This document shows, in pieces, positions 18,802-27,347 of a stretch of 64,000 nucleotides of DNA. Both the position numbers and the translations under genes were made by a program. Every line of letters starts with the position of its first letter. Positions within the stretch are counted from its first letter, which is position 1. The DNA lies in the NCBI RefSeq assembly GCF_003012915.1, contig NZ_CP027770.1:1488001-1552000 (forward strand), written 5' to 3'. Below the pieces are notes generated by a model that searched no databases, was not told the DNA's origin, and saw only the letters and a list, made by a program, of their open reading frames with translations. This DNA comes from Staphylococcus felis (GTDB lineage: Bacteria > Bacillota > Bacilli > Staphylococcales > Staphylococcaceae).

Positions 18802-19995
18802 ATGAAAGGTAGCGTATTATTAATTAGCCAAAACTTTTATCCAGAACTTGGATCAGCTGCTAATAGAATGAAAAAACTATTTGAACAACTTGATCAAAAT
18901 GGATACAGCCCAGTTATTGTAACTACAGAGCCTTCATATCCAAATATAGAGTTATTTAAATCAGATCAGTACTTTAATGATGAATACTTAAATAGCTTAG
19001 AAAACCATAGAATCCATCGTATTAAGATGAGGTTTCAAAAACAGCATCCTAGTTTACTATTTCGATTGCTATATTATATAGAATTAATGATTAAAATAAG
19101 ATTCTATTTGAAAAAAGCTCAAAAATTTCAAAATATAATTGTAACAAGCCCCAATATATTTTTGGCATGGGCAACGTTATTTTTAAAAAAGAACCGAAAT
19201 GCGAAATATTTTTTAGAGATTAGAGATTTGTGGCCAGATAGTTTTTTAGATTTAACAAAGAATAAACTCAATGGAATTCGTCCTATCTTAAAATGGCTTG
19301 AAAAAAAGATGTACAAACAAGCTGATGAAATTATAATCAATAATCCATACTTTGAAACACATATCAATCAACTATTGGGTAAACAAAAGCAATATTTATA
19401 TTTGCCGAATGCATTTACAAAAGACGAATGCAGATGTAATGAAAAGTTAGAAGATTTTTCAGTCATTTACACTGGCAACATAGGTTATGCTCAAGATGTA
19501 AATCAGCTTATAGATATAGCCAAACATTTAAATCAAAAAGGAATTCAATTTTCAGCTGTTGTATATGGTGTTCATGCGAATCGTTTTCGTAAATTTGTTA
19601 AGGATGAAAACTTAAAATATGTACATCTCATTCCACCTATGAAGAGGGAAGAATGCCTCAATTTAATTTCAAAGCATCACGTTTCTCTATCAATCTTGAA
19701 GCAAACACGCGTCTTTATGAATGTTATGCCTGGTAAAGTGATAGACAGTATATCTTGTTATACACCGATTGTTGCAAATTTAGGTGGTGATACATGTCAG
19801 TTAATTAATGACAACCATATTGGGTATTCCAAAGAAAATGCGACTACAGATGAAATTGTGAATTATATTGAGCTATTAAAAAAGGATAAAAAACGATTAT
19901 CAGAGACTATAAAAAATACAAAGGGTGTAAGTGAGAATCAATTTATTTGGGAAAAAAACATTACAAAGTTAATCAAAGTTTTAAGAGGTGGTTAG
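18802..19995 (+). CDS. Glycosyltransferase family 4
   Basis: 397-aa GT-B fold transferase. The N-terminal acceptor domain begins SVLLISQNFYPELGSAANRM (about 4-23) and has FLEIRDLWPDS near 136. The C-terminal donor domain has VIYTGNIGYAQDVNQLI (about 218) and the LVSLSIL...GKVIDSISCYTPIVAN region near 300-330 in place of a classical E-x7-E. Resembles WbuB-type GT4 enzymes. It uses a nucleotide-sugar donor on the cytoplasmic face. RBS AGAGGA 7-8 nt before the ATG; 13 nt after the permease gene. Confidence 0.82.
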   Translation: MKGSVLLISQNFYPELGSAANRMKKLFEQLDQNGYSPVIVTTEPSYPNIELFKSDQYFNDEYLNSLENHRIHRIKMRFQKQHPSLLFRLLYYIELMIKIRFYLKKAQKFQNIIVTSPNIFLAWATLFLKKNRNAKYFLEIRDLWPDSFLDLTKNKLNGIRPILKWLEKKMYKQADEIIINNPYFETHINQLLGKQKQYLYLPNAFTKDECRCNEKLEDFSVIYTGNIGYAQDVNQLIDIAKHLNQKGIQFSAVVYGVHANRFRKFVKDENLKYVHLIPPMKREECLNLISKHHVSLSILKQTRVFMNVMPGKVIDSISCYTPIVANLGGDTCQLINDNHIGYSKENATTDEIVNYIELLKKDKKRLSETIKNTKGVSENQFIWEKNITKLIKVLRGG

Positions 19996-20001
19996 TTGCT
20001 A

Positions 20002-20565
20002 ATGCAAGTGAAAGAATTTTTAGCCACAGTCAGTTATGAGTGTATGTATGTCAAGGTTTATAGCGATAATGGGAATTTGTATATTGATAAAAATATGCAA
20101 AAAAAATATATTTTAGATGACCATCATGAAGGTATATTCGAAGTGATATACGAATTCGATTATAAAGAAAAACTAGCTATAAAAAATCAAAATCAAATAT
20201 TGTATGCCAATAAACATGAAGTGATTCCTATGTTATTTTCAGACTATGACATTCGTACCAATAAGTGGACATTGTTTTTTTATCATAAGCAATGGATTAA
20301 ATATAATAATGAAGAAAATAAATATTGTGAAGTCAATATATCTAATTTATGGGAATTACTAGCTAAACATTTAAAAATTTTAAATGAATTGCAAAATCAG
20401 AAATATGTCCTTTCAATGAAGAAACTACTTGGAGATAATATCAAAAAAAGAGAAGACATAATAAAACTTTCAAATGGGAAAGACAGTATTTTAAAAAGAT
20501 ATTTAAAGTTAAGACAATCAAAATTGGGTAGAATTCAAGTTAAACTATGGGAGTCGCGCTCATGA
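20002..20565 (+). CDS. Hypothetical protein of the glycan operon (187 aa)
   Basis: I do not recognise this gene. The ATG at 20002 fits an AGAGGTGG about 10 nt upstream; a TTG six bases earlier is also in frame. The 187-aa product is Lys/Asn/Tyr-rich with no signal peptide or membrane segment. The first about 120 residues look like alternating beta strands (CMYVKVYSDNGNLYIDKNMQ, WTLFFYHKQWIKYN) and the last 60 are helical and basic. Its stop overlaps the next start by 4 nt (ATGA), so it is translated together with the large glycosyltransferase and may be its partner (inference). Confidence 0.7.
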   Translation: MQVKEFLATVSYECMYVKVYSDNGNLYIDKNMQKKYILDDHHEGIFEVIYEFDYKEKLAIKNQNQILYANKHEVIPMLFSDYDIRTNKWTLFFYHKQWIKYNNEENKYCEVNISNLWELLAKHLKILNELQNQKYVLSMKKLLGDNIKKREDIIKLSNGKDSILKRYLKLRQSKLGRIQVKLWESRS

Positions 20566-23114
20566 ATTTTAAAGATTTAAAATATATTTTATTTGGAAAA
20601 ATCAAACCGTTTCAAATGACCGAAGAACAAATAGAAATTAATCCTGAAGAGTTAGCTAAGTTAAAAAATCTTTCTGAATTGATAGATTCAAACCCTGGTC
20701 AAGTATCATATGAAATAAATGATTTAAGATTTTTATCAGAATATGTTGATTATCTTAAACAATTTCATCAGGTTGGTAAGGGTGACTTAAGTAAACTGTA
20801 TAAACATCAATCAATGCATGATGCTATCACACGTGAAGATTTATTTCAGAATTATAAAGTTGGAATTATAGCAGATACGTTTTTATATAACGCATTAGAA
20901 GGTAGTTGTCATTTAAAATATATCGGTCAAGAGGGACAAAATGAAAATTATGATTTTGTAATTATTGCGTCAACATGGAGAGGGATTGATGGTTATTGGG
21001 AAGGAATTACGAATAGTAATAGTTCTAAATTTAAAGAGTTTAAAAATTTAGTTCATCATTTAAAAAGTAAGAAAATTCCCGTTATCTTTTTTAATAAAGA
21101 AGATCCAGTCAATTTTGATGTTTTCAAAGAGCATGCAAAAGAAGTTGATCACGTCATTACAACTGAAGTCGATTGTATTGAACAATATCACCACATAGGT
21201 ATATCTAAAGTCCATCATTTGAAATTTCCAATTAATCCTAAAATCCATCATCCTATTGATGGATTATATTTTAAGAATAATCGCGGCATTATCTTTGCTG
21301 GATCTTGGATTGAAAAATATCGAGAACGCAATAAAGATGCAACGATATTATTGGATGGTGTAATTGAAAGTGATTATGATTTAACAATCTTTGATAGAAA
21401 TCTGTGGTTAAATCAGTCGAAATATCAATTCCCAGCAAAATATTTAAACTATATTGCTGCGCCACTTTCGCATAAAACTACGATGAAAATGCACAAAATT
21501 CATCCGATTGCTTTAAATCTAAATACCATCAAATATTCAAAAAGTATGTGTGCAAATAGAGTCTTCGAGTTACAAGCAATGGGTAATTTTTTATTTTCAA
21601 ATTATAATACTTTTGTCAATATGACAATGCCTCAAGTTCAAATGATATTTCACTCGAAGGATATCGAGCAAACACTAAAAATAGATGATATTTTAATCGA
21701 ACGTGCTACAGCGTCAAGTATTCGAAGTATGATGCTTAATTTTAATCATTATCAATGGTTAGTGAAAGTTGCAAATTTCTTAGGATTAGCAGAAGACATA
21801 GAGTATCAACCTACTATAACCGTAATCATTGAGGAACATGATCAAAAAGCACTTCAACAATTAAAAATCCAGAACTATCATCATTACATCATAAAAAGAC
21901 CTAATCAAAAAGTCGAAACAGAATATTACACATACTTTAGTAGTCAGCATAGTTATGAAGCAGAGTATTTAGAAAATATGGTTGCTGCAACAATTTATGC
22001 GAATGCTGATTTTATTACAAATAGCAAAGTATATCATCAATATGTTAATGACTATGATTCGAAAAATGTTACGCTATTTAAAAATAATAAAACGACATAT
22101 GAGCACGGTTATTCATTAGGGTTAACGTATTTAGATAATGAAATAATAAGCAGAGCATTTAAGACACCAAAGCTAAGTGTGGTTATACCAGTTCACAACA
22201 ATGGTAGACACTTAGAGCACAAATGTTTAAGATCAATTATTCGAAATAAAGATTTTGAACAATTCGAGATAGTCTTAGTAAATGATGGTTCGACTGATAA
22301 AGAGACTATAAATATTTTAAATTTCTTTAATAAAATGTATAGCAACATTAAACTTATCAATCTTGACACAGCTTCAGGTAGTGCATCAACACCAAGAAAT
22401 GTAGGCGTTAAAAAAGCTAAAAGTGACTTAATCACTTTCTTAGATCCTGATAATGAATGGATTGGAGAAGGTATCAATGAATTATATGAGAAAATTGCTA
22501 CCAATCAACAAATTGATATCATAATAGGGAATATGTTGAAAGTTGATAATCATAGAACGAAAACCCATCGTTATTACAGTCATTTTGTTGGCGCAACAAA
22601 CGCTACATTTACAAAAGATACTCACACTTTATTAAAAAATACAAAACTTAAAACAGCCAGTATTCAAGCTTTAATTGTAAGAAAATCCTTAATTTTGAAG
22701 AATCAAATTGAAATGGTACCAGGTGCACTCGGTCAAGACTCATTATTTTTTTTAGAAATCATGAATAAAGCGAAGTATGTTGAAGTTCTAAATACGACTG
22801 TACATATATATTATGCTGCTGTTTCAAATTCTATGACCAATTCAATCACAACATCTTTTTTTGATAAGTATATGCTAATTGAAAAAGAAAGAATTAAATT
22901 TTTAAAAAAATATGGATATTTAGATATATACATGAGATTTCGCTTCAATTACTATATGAAAAATTGGTATTTATCTAGAATGGGTAAAGAAAATAGGAAC
23001 AATAAAGAAATTATACTAAAATTTCTGGAAATTTGGAGTCTATACGATGGAATCTCAAGACCAGTGGATAATTCATTAAAACTTGAAATTGAAAAATTAA
23101 AAAGTGAGGTTTAA
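20562..23114 (+). CDS. Two-domain glycosyltransferase: CgeB-like GT-B plus GT2
   Basis: 850-aa fusion. The first about 420 residues read as a CgeB/Glyco_trans_1_2-type GT-B domain (YDFVIIASTWRGIDG near 130; GIIFAGSWIEKYRERN near 240; the KSMCANRVFELQAMGNF block near 325). A linker leads to a GT2 domain from about residue 540: KLSVVIPVHNNGRHLE, VNDGSTDKE, the metal-binding FLDPDNEW near 628 and a base region LGQDSLFF near 730. Two active sites in one chain suggest addition of two successive sugars or a repeating disaccharide. Start chosen at 20562 (GGGAG 9 nt upstream, 4-nt overlap with the previous stop) rather than 20547. Confidence 0.8.
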   Translation: MNFKDLKYILFGKIKPFQMTEEQIEINPEELAKLKNLSELIDSNPGQVSYEINDLRFLSEYVDYLKQFHQVGKGDLSKLYKHQSMHDAITREDLFQNYKVGIIADTFLYNALEGSCHLKYIGQEGQNENYDFVIIASTWRGIDGYWEGITNSNSSKFKEFKNLVHHLKSKKIPVIFFNKEDPVNFDVFKEHAKEVDHVITTEVDCIEQYHHIGISKVHHLKFPINPKIHHPIDGLYFKNNRGIIFAGSWIEKYRERNKDATILLDGVIESDYDLTIFDRNLWLNQSKYQFPAKYLNYIAAPLSHKTTMKMHKIHPIALNLNTIKYSKSMCANRVFELQAMGNFLFSNYNTFVNMTMPQVQMIFHSKDIEQTLKIDDILIERATASSIRSMMLNFNHYQWLVKVANFLGLAEDIEYQPTITVIIEEHDQKALQQLKIQNYHHYIIKRPNQKVETEYYTYFSSQHSYEAEYLENMVAATIYANADFITNSKVYHQYVNDYDSKNVTLFKNNKTTYEHGYSLGLTYLDNEIISRAFKTPKLSVVIPVHNNGRHLEHKCLRSIIRNKDFEQFEIVLVNDGSTDKETINILNFFNKMYSNIKLINLDTASGSASTPRNVGVKKAKSDLITFLDPDNEWIGEGINELYEKIATNQQIDIIIGNMLKVDNHRTKTHRYYSHFVGATNATFTKDTHTLLKNTKLKTASIQALIVRKSLILKNQIEMVPGALGQDSLFFLEIMNKAKYVEVLNTTVHIYYAAVSNSMTNSITTSFFDKYMLIEKERIKFLKKYGYLDIYMRFRFNYYMKNWYLSRMGKENRNNKEIILKFLEIWSLYDGISRPVDNSLKLEIEKLKSEV

Positions 23115-23116
23115 GA

Positions 23117-24265
23117 ATGGAATATTTACTCATCACTAATGCGTATCCTAATAAAAATAAAATTTATGCAAATGCATTTATTCATAGACGTGTTAAAGAG
23201 TATTTAACACATCATCTTAAAATCACTGTTGTTGTTTTTACTACAAAAATTAAGAGAGATGAGTATTATGATGGTGTCTGGATAAAATATATGGATACAT
23301 CACAACTGTATAATCATTTATTATATCATCACTATGATAAGTTATTATTTCATTTTATTAATTATAAAATGTTTAGCGCTGTAGAAATGCTTCAAACTAA
23401 ACCTGACATTGTGGTTTGGTTACATGGTTTTGAAGCAGAAAATTGGTATACAAGGTATTATAACTATTTATCTTCTGCTGCATCACTAAAAGCACAATTA
23501 AGAAAAAAAGATGAGCACTATCCTTATCAGAAGTCTTTTTTAAAAAAACTTATGGAAAGAAAGGATATGAGGGTGCAATTTGTATATGTTTCACGAGGTT
23601 TAAAGGAATATTATGTTGACCCTTTTGTAGGTATTGAGCCAGACGAATTCTCAATTATTCCGAACATTATTGACAGAAAATTATTCCCTTACAGGCAAAA
23701 AAATGTAAATAATCGTTATCATATTTTAACTATTAGACCTTTTACCGCAAAAAATTACGCGAATGATTTAACTGTACGTGTAATACAGGAATTATCAAAA
23801 AAAAGATATTTCAAGAAGTTAACATTTTCAATATATGGAGACGGTCCTTTATTCGATGAACTTACAAAGCCATTGAAAAAAATGAAAAATGTACACCTTT
23901 ATAAAATGTTTGTGCCACAACATGAAATACCTCAAATTCATGCTAAACATGGTATTTATCTAGGGCCTAGTCGTCATGATTCTCAAGGTGTTTCATTAAA
24001 TGAAGCAATGAGTTCAGGTCTAGTACCAATTTCTAATGCAATAGGGGGCATTCCCGATTTCATTCACCACGGTAAAACAGGTTTTCTAGCTGAACGTAAC
24101 AATGTAGAAGAAATGGTTGAATATATTGATAATTTAATAAAGAATCCTAATCTTTTTTTAAGAATAAGTCAGAATGCATCAAAATCTATTCAAGAGGTTA
24201 CTGGAACAGATACCGTTATTAATAAAGAAATTGAGGTGATTACAGATGGGAAGTATCGATTATAA
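23117..24265 (+). CDS. Glycosyltransferase family 4
   Basis: 382-aa GT-B enzyme. N-terminal MEYLLITNAYPNKNKIYANAF and FIHRRVKEY; a linker DPFVGIEPDEFSIIPNIID; C-terminal donor domain with ILTIRPFTAKNYANDLTV, SIYGDGPLFDEL, and the E-x7-E region SRHDSQGVSLNEAMSSGLVPI (about 295-315) followed by GGIPDFI. All classical GT4 landmarks are present, so it should be active. RBS AGTGAGG 8 nt before the ATG, two bases after the previous stop. Its last 20 nt overlap the next gene. Confidence 0.86.
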   Translation: MEYLLITNAYPNKNKIYANAFIHRRVKEYLTHHLKITVVVFTTKIKRDEYYDGVWIKYMDTSQLYNHLLYHHYDKLLFHFINYKMFSAVEMLQTKPDIVVWLHGFEAENWYTRYYNYLSSAASLKAQLRKKDEHYPYQKSFLKKLMERKDMRVQFVYVSRGLKEYYVDPFVGIEPDEFSIIPNIIDRKLFPYRQKNVNNRYHILTIRPFTAKNYANDLTVRVIQELSKKRYFKKLTFSIYGDGPLFDELTKPLKKMKNVHLYKMFVPQHEIPQIHAKHGIYLGPSRHDSQGVSLNEAMSSGLVPISNAIGGIPDFIHHGKTGFLAERNNVEEMVEYIDNLIKNPNLFLRISQNASKSIQEVTGTDTVINKEIEVITDGKYRL

Positions 24266-24605
24266 AAAAGCATATGAATATTTGGAAGCACAATTAGAAG
24301 ATATTATGATAGAAACTGAAACACTTTTGGATCATAATCCTGCGACTTTAAAAATTGATAAAATAGCGACTAACCAAGAATCTGAAGGTCAAATTGATAT
24401 TATCGTTTGTAGTTCAGGTGAAATGATGGAATATGCACTCTATATTTATAAAAAAGGTGAATCTACAGCTTTAGAAAAATTAATGTATCAACTTCCCAAT
24501 GTGTTTACATTGAATTTGGAACCAGGTCGCTATAAAGTGAAAGCGTTTGTCAAGCAGAATAACGATCAAAAAGTATCAATGGATAAAGAGATTAGAGTTT
24601 ATTAA
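24246..24605 (+). CDS. Small beta-sandwich (Y_Y_Y-like) protein, 119 aa
   Basis: A helical N-terminus of about 30 residues is followed by a predicted seven-strand sandwich. The pattern YALYIYKKGE...KLMYQLP...FTLNLEPGRYKVKAFVKQ (about 65-105) resembles the Y_Y_Y/three-Tyr-type domain often attached to glycan-active proteins (family resemblance by eye). No signal peptide, so it should stay in the cytoplasm. The start lies inside the preceding GT4 gene (AGGTGAT 6 nt upstream of the ATG), implying coupled translation. A cytosolic sugar-binding or chain-end-recognising partner of the exporter is one possibility (inference), since the TagH-like ATPase has no such domain of its own. Confidence 0.72.
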   Translation: MGSIDYKKAYEYLEAQLEDIMIETETLLDHNPATLKIDKIATNQESEGQIDIIVCSSGEMMEYALYIYKKGESTALEKLMYQLPNVFTLNLEPGRYKVKAFVKQNNDQKVSMDKEIRVY

Positions 24606-24623
24606 AAGGAAGAAGGCAATGTT

Positions 24624-25331
24624 ATGAATCAATATATCATTTCAAGAAACTTGTCTAATTTAAGAAAAAATCTCAAAGTTGTTTACGAAACGAAATATAA
24701 TGAATCAATGGATTTAAATAATGTTTTTTCTGAGTTAGAGGATATTGATAAAGCGAGTTTGATTTTTAATGATACCATTAGCAATCAATCTATAAAAGAA
24801 CTTCAAAGTATCATTAATCATCTAGGCAATCAAACTGTCATAGTAACTACTTTTAACTTTATTCAAATTAATGAGAATATATTATTTGAAATTCTAAATT
24901 TGATAGGCTCAACGCGAAGAATTAATTTATTTAATATCGAAAATGGGAAGTTAGTTGTTGAATTTCTCAGTAATAAACAAATTCAGTCTAACATGCAACA
25001 CAATGAACATGTCCTTAAAATGATTAATAAAGAGATTCATAATCAATATCAAAAGCCATTATATAATGAAAAAAAGTTAATGCAAGAACTAGTGCGCTTA
25101 AAAGAAGATTATGAGGAATTGTATGAAAAATATCTAAATACGCATCAACGCATGCAGTATGCCTTTAGAGAATTACATAAATTTAAACGTAGTGCATGGA
25201 CTTATAAAAGAAAATATTTACAGTATGAATTGATTTTAAGTAATTTAGATAGAATTAATATTTATAAAAGTAAAATTACAAAGAAGAACTTAAAAAAAAT
25301 GCTAAAAGTTATTTTGAAGAAGGTGAAATAA
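24624..25331 (+). CDS. Hypothetical coiled-coil protein of the glycan operon (235 aa)
   Basis: Not recognised. Residues about 1-120 look like an alpha/beta domain (KASLIFNDTISNQSIKELQ followed by NQTVIVTTFNFI is reminiscent of the later strands of a Rossmann-type fold, but no nucleotide or SAM motif is present). Residues about 145-190 form a strong heptad coiled coil (LMQELVRLKEDYEELYEKYL), and the C-terminus is very basic (KSKITKKNLKKMLK). No membrane segment or signal. It probably has an organising or scaffold role for the transferases (inference). AGGAAGAAGG lies upstream of the ATG, and its stop is directly followed by the next start. Confidence 0.7.
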   Translation: MNQYIISRNLSNLRKNLKVVYETKYNESMDLNNVFSELEDIDKASLIFNDTISNQSIKELQSIINHLGNQTVIVTTFNFIQINENILFEILNLIGSTRRINLFNIENGKLVVEFLSNKQIQSNMQHNEHVLKMINKEIHNQYQKPLYNEKKLMQELVRLKEDYEELYEKYLNTHQRMQYAFRELHKFKRSAWTYKRKYLQYELILSNLDRINIYKSKITKKNLKKMLKVILKKVK

Positions 25332-27326
25332 TTGACGCAATATGATGAATATACACCTGAACAATTAGAGGCAATGCAAGAACCTTTCAAAAAGAAAGAG
25401 CATACATTTGTAAATGAGTTATTTAATCAAACGAGTTCTTTTTACCCACAAGATCTACATAAAGGTATTGCATATTTAGGTTTTATGCAAAGTTTAGATT
25501 TAAGATATATTGAAAAGCTCATTAATTATTATGATCAAGTTATATTAATTTTTAAGAATATTGAAGATATGTCTGAATTCATGAATAATGAGTTAAGTGT
25601 GTATCAGTCAGTTGCTATCTACTTTGATAACGGAAGCTTTGATCAAATGTTTAGATTTGTTATAAAACAAATTAAATATACGCATTGTGTTATTAAGTTA
25701 TATATTGACCAAGAACAAACAGTTTTAGATTTAGATAAGCGCTATTTAAAATCAAGTATTGTTTATCATTACAATGCGCTTACCATTTATCCTAGTTATA
25801 TTATTCAAACGATGAATTTAAATTATACTATTAATCAATTTATTAGAGTTTATATTAACGAAATGTGCAATCATAGTATTGGTTTATCACATGCTAGTAT
25901 AGGCATGAAAAGTAATGATCAAAATTTTGCAATAGATTCATTTAACGACATCATTGATGCAGTGGAAACTATAAATGCTGTTTATACAGAAACATTAACA
26001 GTAAACCCAATCATAGAAACAAAAGTTGAAGTTAACAGTCTCATTTATGGGATTAAATCGTATATAAACAAAGTGAATAAAAAGGAAAAGCAAAAAGTAA
26101 AATCATATATTATGAAACAGTGTCATTATTTTAATTATTCTCTTTTAAATAAGGATGACGCTGAAACTTTAGTGATTGCGTATTGTTTCCCGCCTTTTAT
26201 AGATACAAGCGGAAATGTAATGGCTAAAAGAATTAGAGACAGAGATGAAGTTGTTGATATCATTTCTAATAATATGTCAAAAATCCGTAAAACAGATTTG
26301 AAATTGAATAGCTTGTCTGAACATTTAGTTGATAAACATTATTTGCTTGATGCGAAACAAGCATTCTCAAGTTGGGAAAGTATCTCTGGGTTTACTGAAA
26401 AAGGGCTCGAGGTATTAAAAATTCAAAACAAGAATTACGAAAAGCTTTATTCAAGGGCAATGTTTCCACAATCACATTTTTTAGCATTTGAGATTAAAAT
26501 TTTAAACCCTAATATGTATTGGAGAGCAGAGTTTTCAGACCCGCTACATTCAACAGTAACAAGCGATATACGTTATGCACCTATTACTGACGAACAATAT
26601 ATACAAAAAATAAAGCATCAGTTGAAACCAAATCTTAGTCACTTAGTTGATGATAATGTATTTAATGTATGTGAGTTATTAGCATTATCACATGCTGATG
26701 AATTAATTTTCACAAATGAGAATCAGTTAGAGTACATGATTGAACGCTTTGATGATCAGTTAAAACAATCCATTAGAAATAGAGCAATCATTTCTCGCCA
26801 TCCTATTCCGCATAAAGCTGATTACAATAAGGTGATTTCAAATTATCATGTTTCTCCAGATTATATTAATTTAGGTTATTTTGGAAATTTTTATGCTACT
26901 AGAGGCTTTAATGAAATTGAACTCGTTTGTAAATATTTAGAAGCAGCGGGGGAAAAAGATTTTCGAATCCATTGTTTTACCAATATCAATGGCAATGTGA
27001 AGAGAATGTATCAAGCAAGTGATTTTCAAGAATATATCGTATTACATCCACTCGTAGGGTATTTTGAGTTTTTAAATATTACAACTATGTTAGATGCATT
27101 ATTATTATTTGATGCACATACAATTGGCATTAAACCGATTAACCCTTATATACCTTCGAAGTTAAGTGATTATAAAGGAAGTGGCAAATTAGTTTGGGCC
27201 TTTACCGAAGAAAATAGTGTTATGGATCGTGAATCAGATATATTACACACACATATGACAGACTATGAAGATTATAAAGTAAACTTTGAGAAGATTAAAA
27301 AGTCTGTTTCGCGCTTTAGTCATTAA
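25332..27326 (+). CDS. Large GT-B-like glycosyltransferase with unknown N-terminal domain (664 aa)
   Basis: Starts at TTG 25332 with AAGGTGA 6 nt upstream, immediately after the previous stop. The first about 270 residues match nothing I know (Tyr/Ile/Asn-rich, helical, YLGFMQSLDLRYIEKLINYYDQ). From about 275 a GT-B-like part begins with VIAYCFPPFIDTSGNVMAKR, the segment that opens many GT4 enzymes, and continues to NLGYFGNFYATRGFNEIELV (about 515) and YIVLHPLVGYFEFLN...LLLFDAH near 575-600. A clear E-x7-E is missing, so activity is uncertain. Likely a polymerising or branching transferase, or an inactive adaptor (inference). Confidence 0.72.
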   Translation: MTQYDEYTPEQLEAMQEPFKKKEHTFVNELFNQTSSFYPQDLHKGIAYLGFMQSLDLRYIEKLINYYDQVILIFKNIEDMSEFMNNELSVYQSVAIYFDNGSFDQMFRFVIKQIKYTHCVIKLYIDQEQTVLDLDKRYLKSSIVYHYNALTIYPSYIIQTMNLNYTINQFIRVYINEMCNHSIGLSHASIGMKSNDQNFAIDSFNDIIDAVETINAVYTETLTVNPIIETKVEVNSLIYGIKSYINKVNKKEKQKVKSYIMKQCHYFNYSLLNKDDAETLVIAYCFPPFIDTSGNVMAKRIRDRDEVVDIISNNMSKIRKTDLKLNSLSEHLVDKHYLLDAKQAFSSWESISGFTEKGLEVLKIQNKNYEKLYSRAMFPQSHFLAFEIKILNPNMYWRAEFSDPLHSTVTSDIRYAPITDEQYIQKIKHQLKPNLSHLVDDNVFNVCELLALSHADELIFTNENQLEYMIERFDDQLKQSIRNRAIISRHPIPHKADYNKVISNYHVSPDYINLGYFGNFYATRGFNEIELVCKYLEAAGEKDFRIHCFTNINGNVKRMYQASDFQEYIVLHPLVGYFEFLNITTMLDALLLFDAHTIGIKPINPYIPSKLSDYKGSGKLVWAFTEENSVMDRESDILHTHMTDYEDYKVNFEKIKKSVSRFSH

Positions 27327-27347
27327 TAGTGGATACGAGGTGATGAA

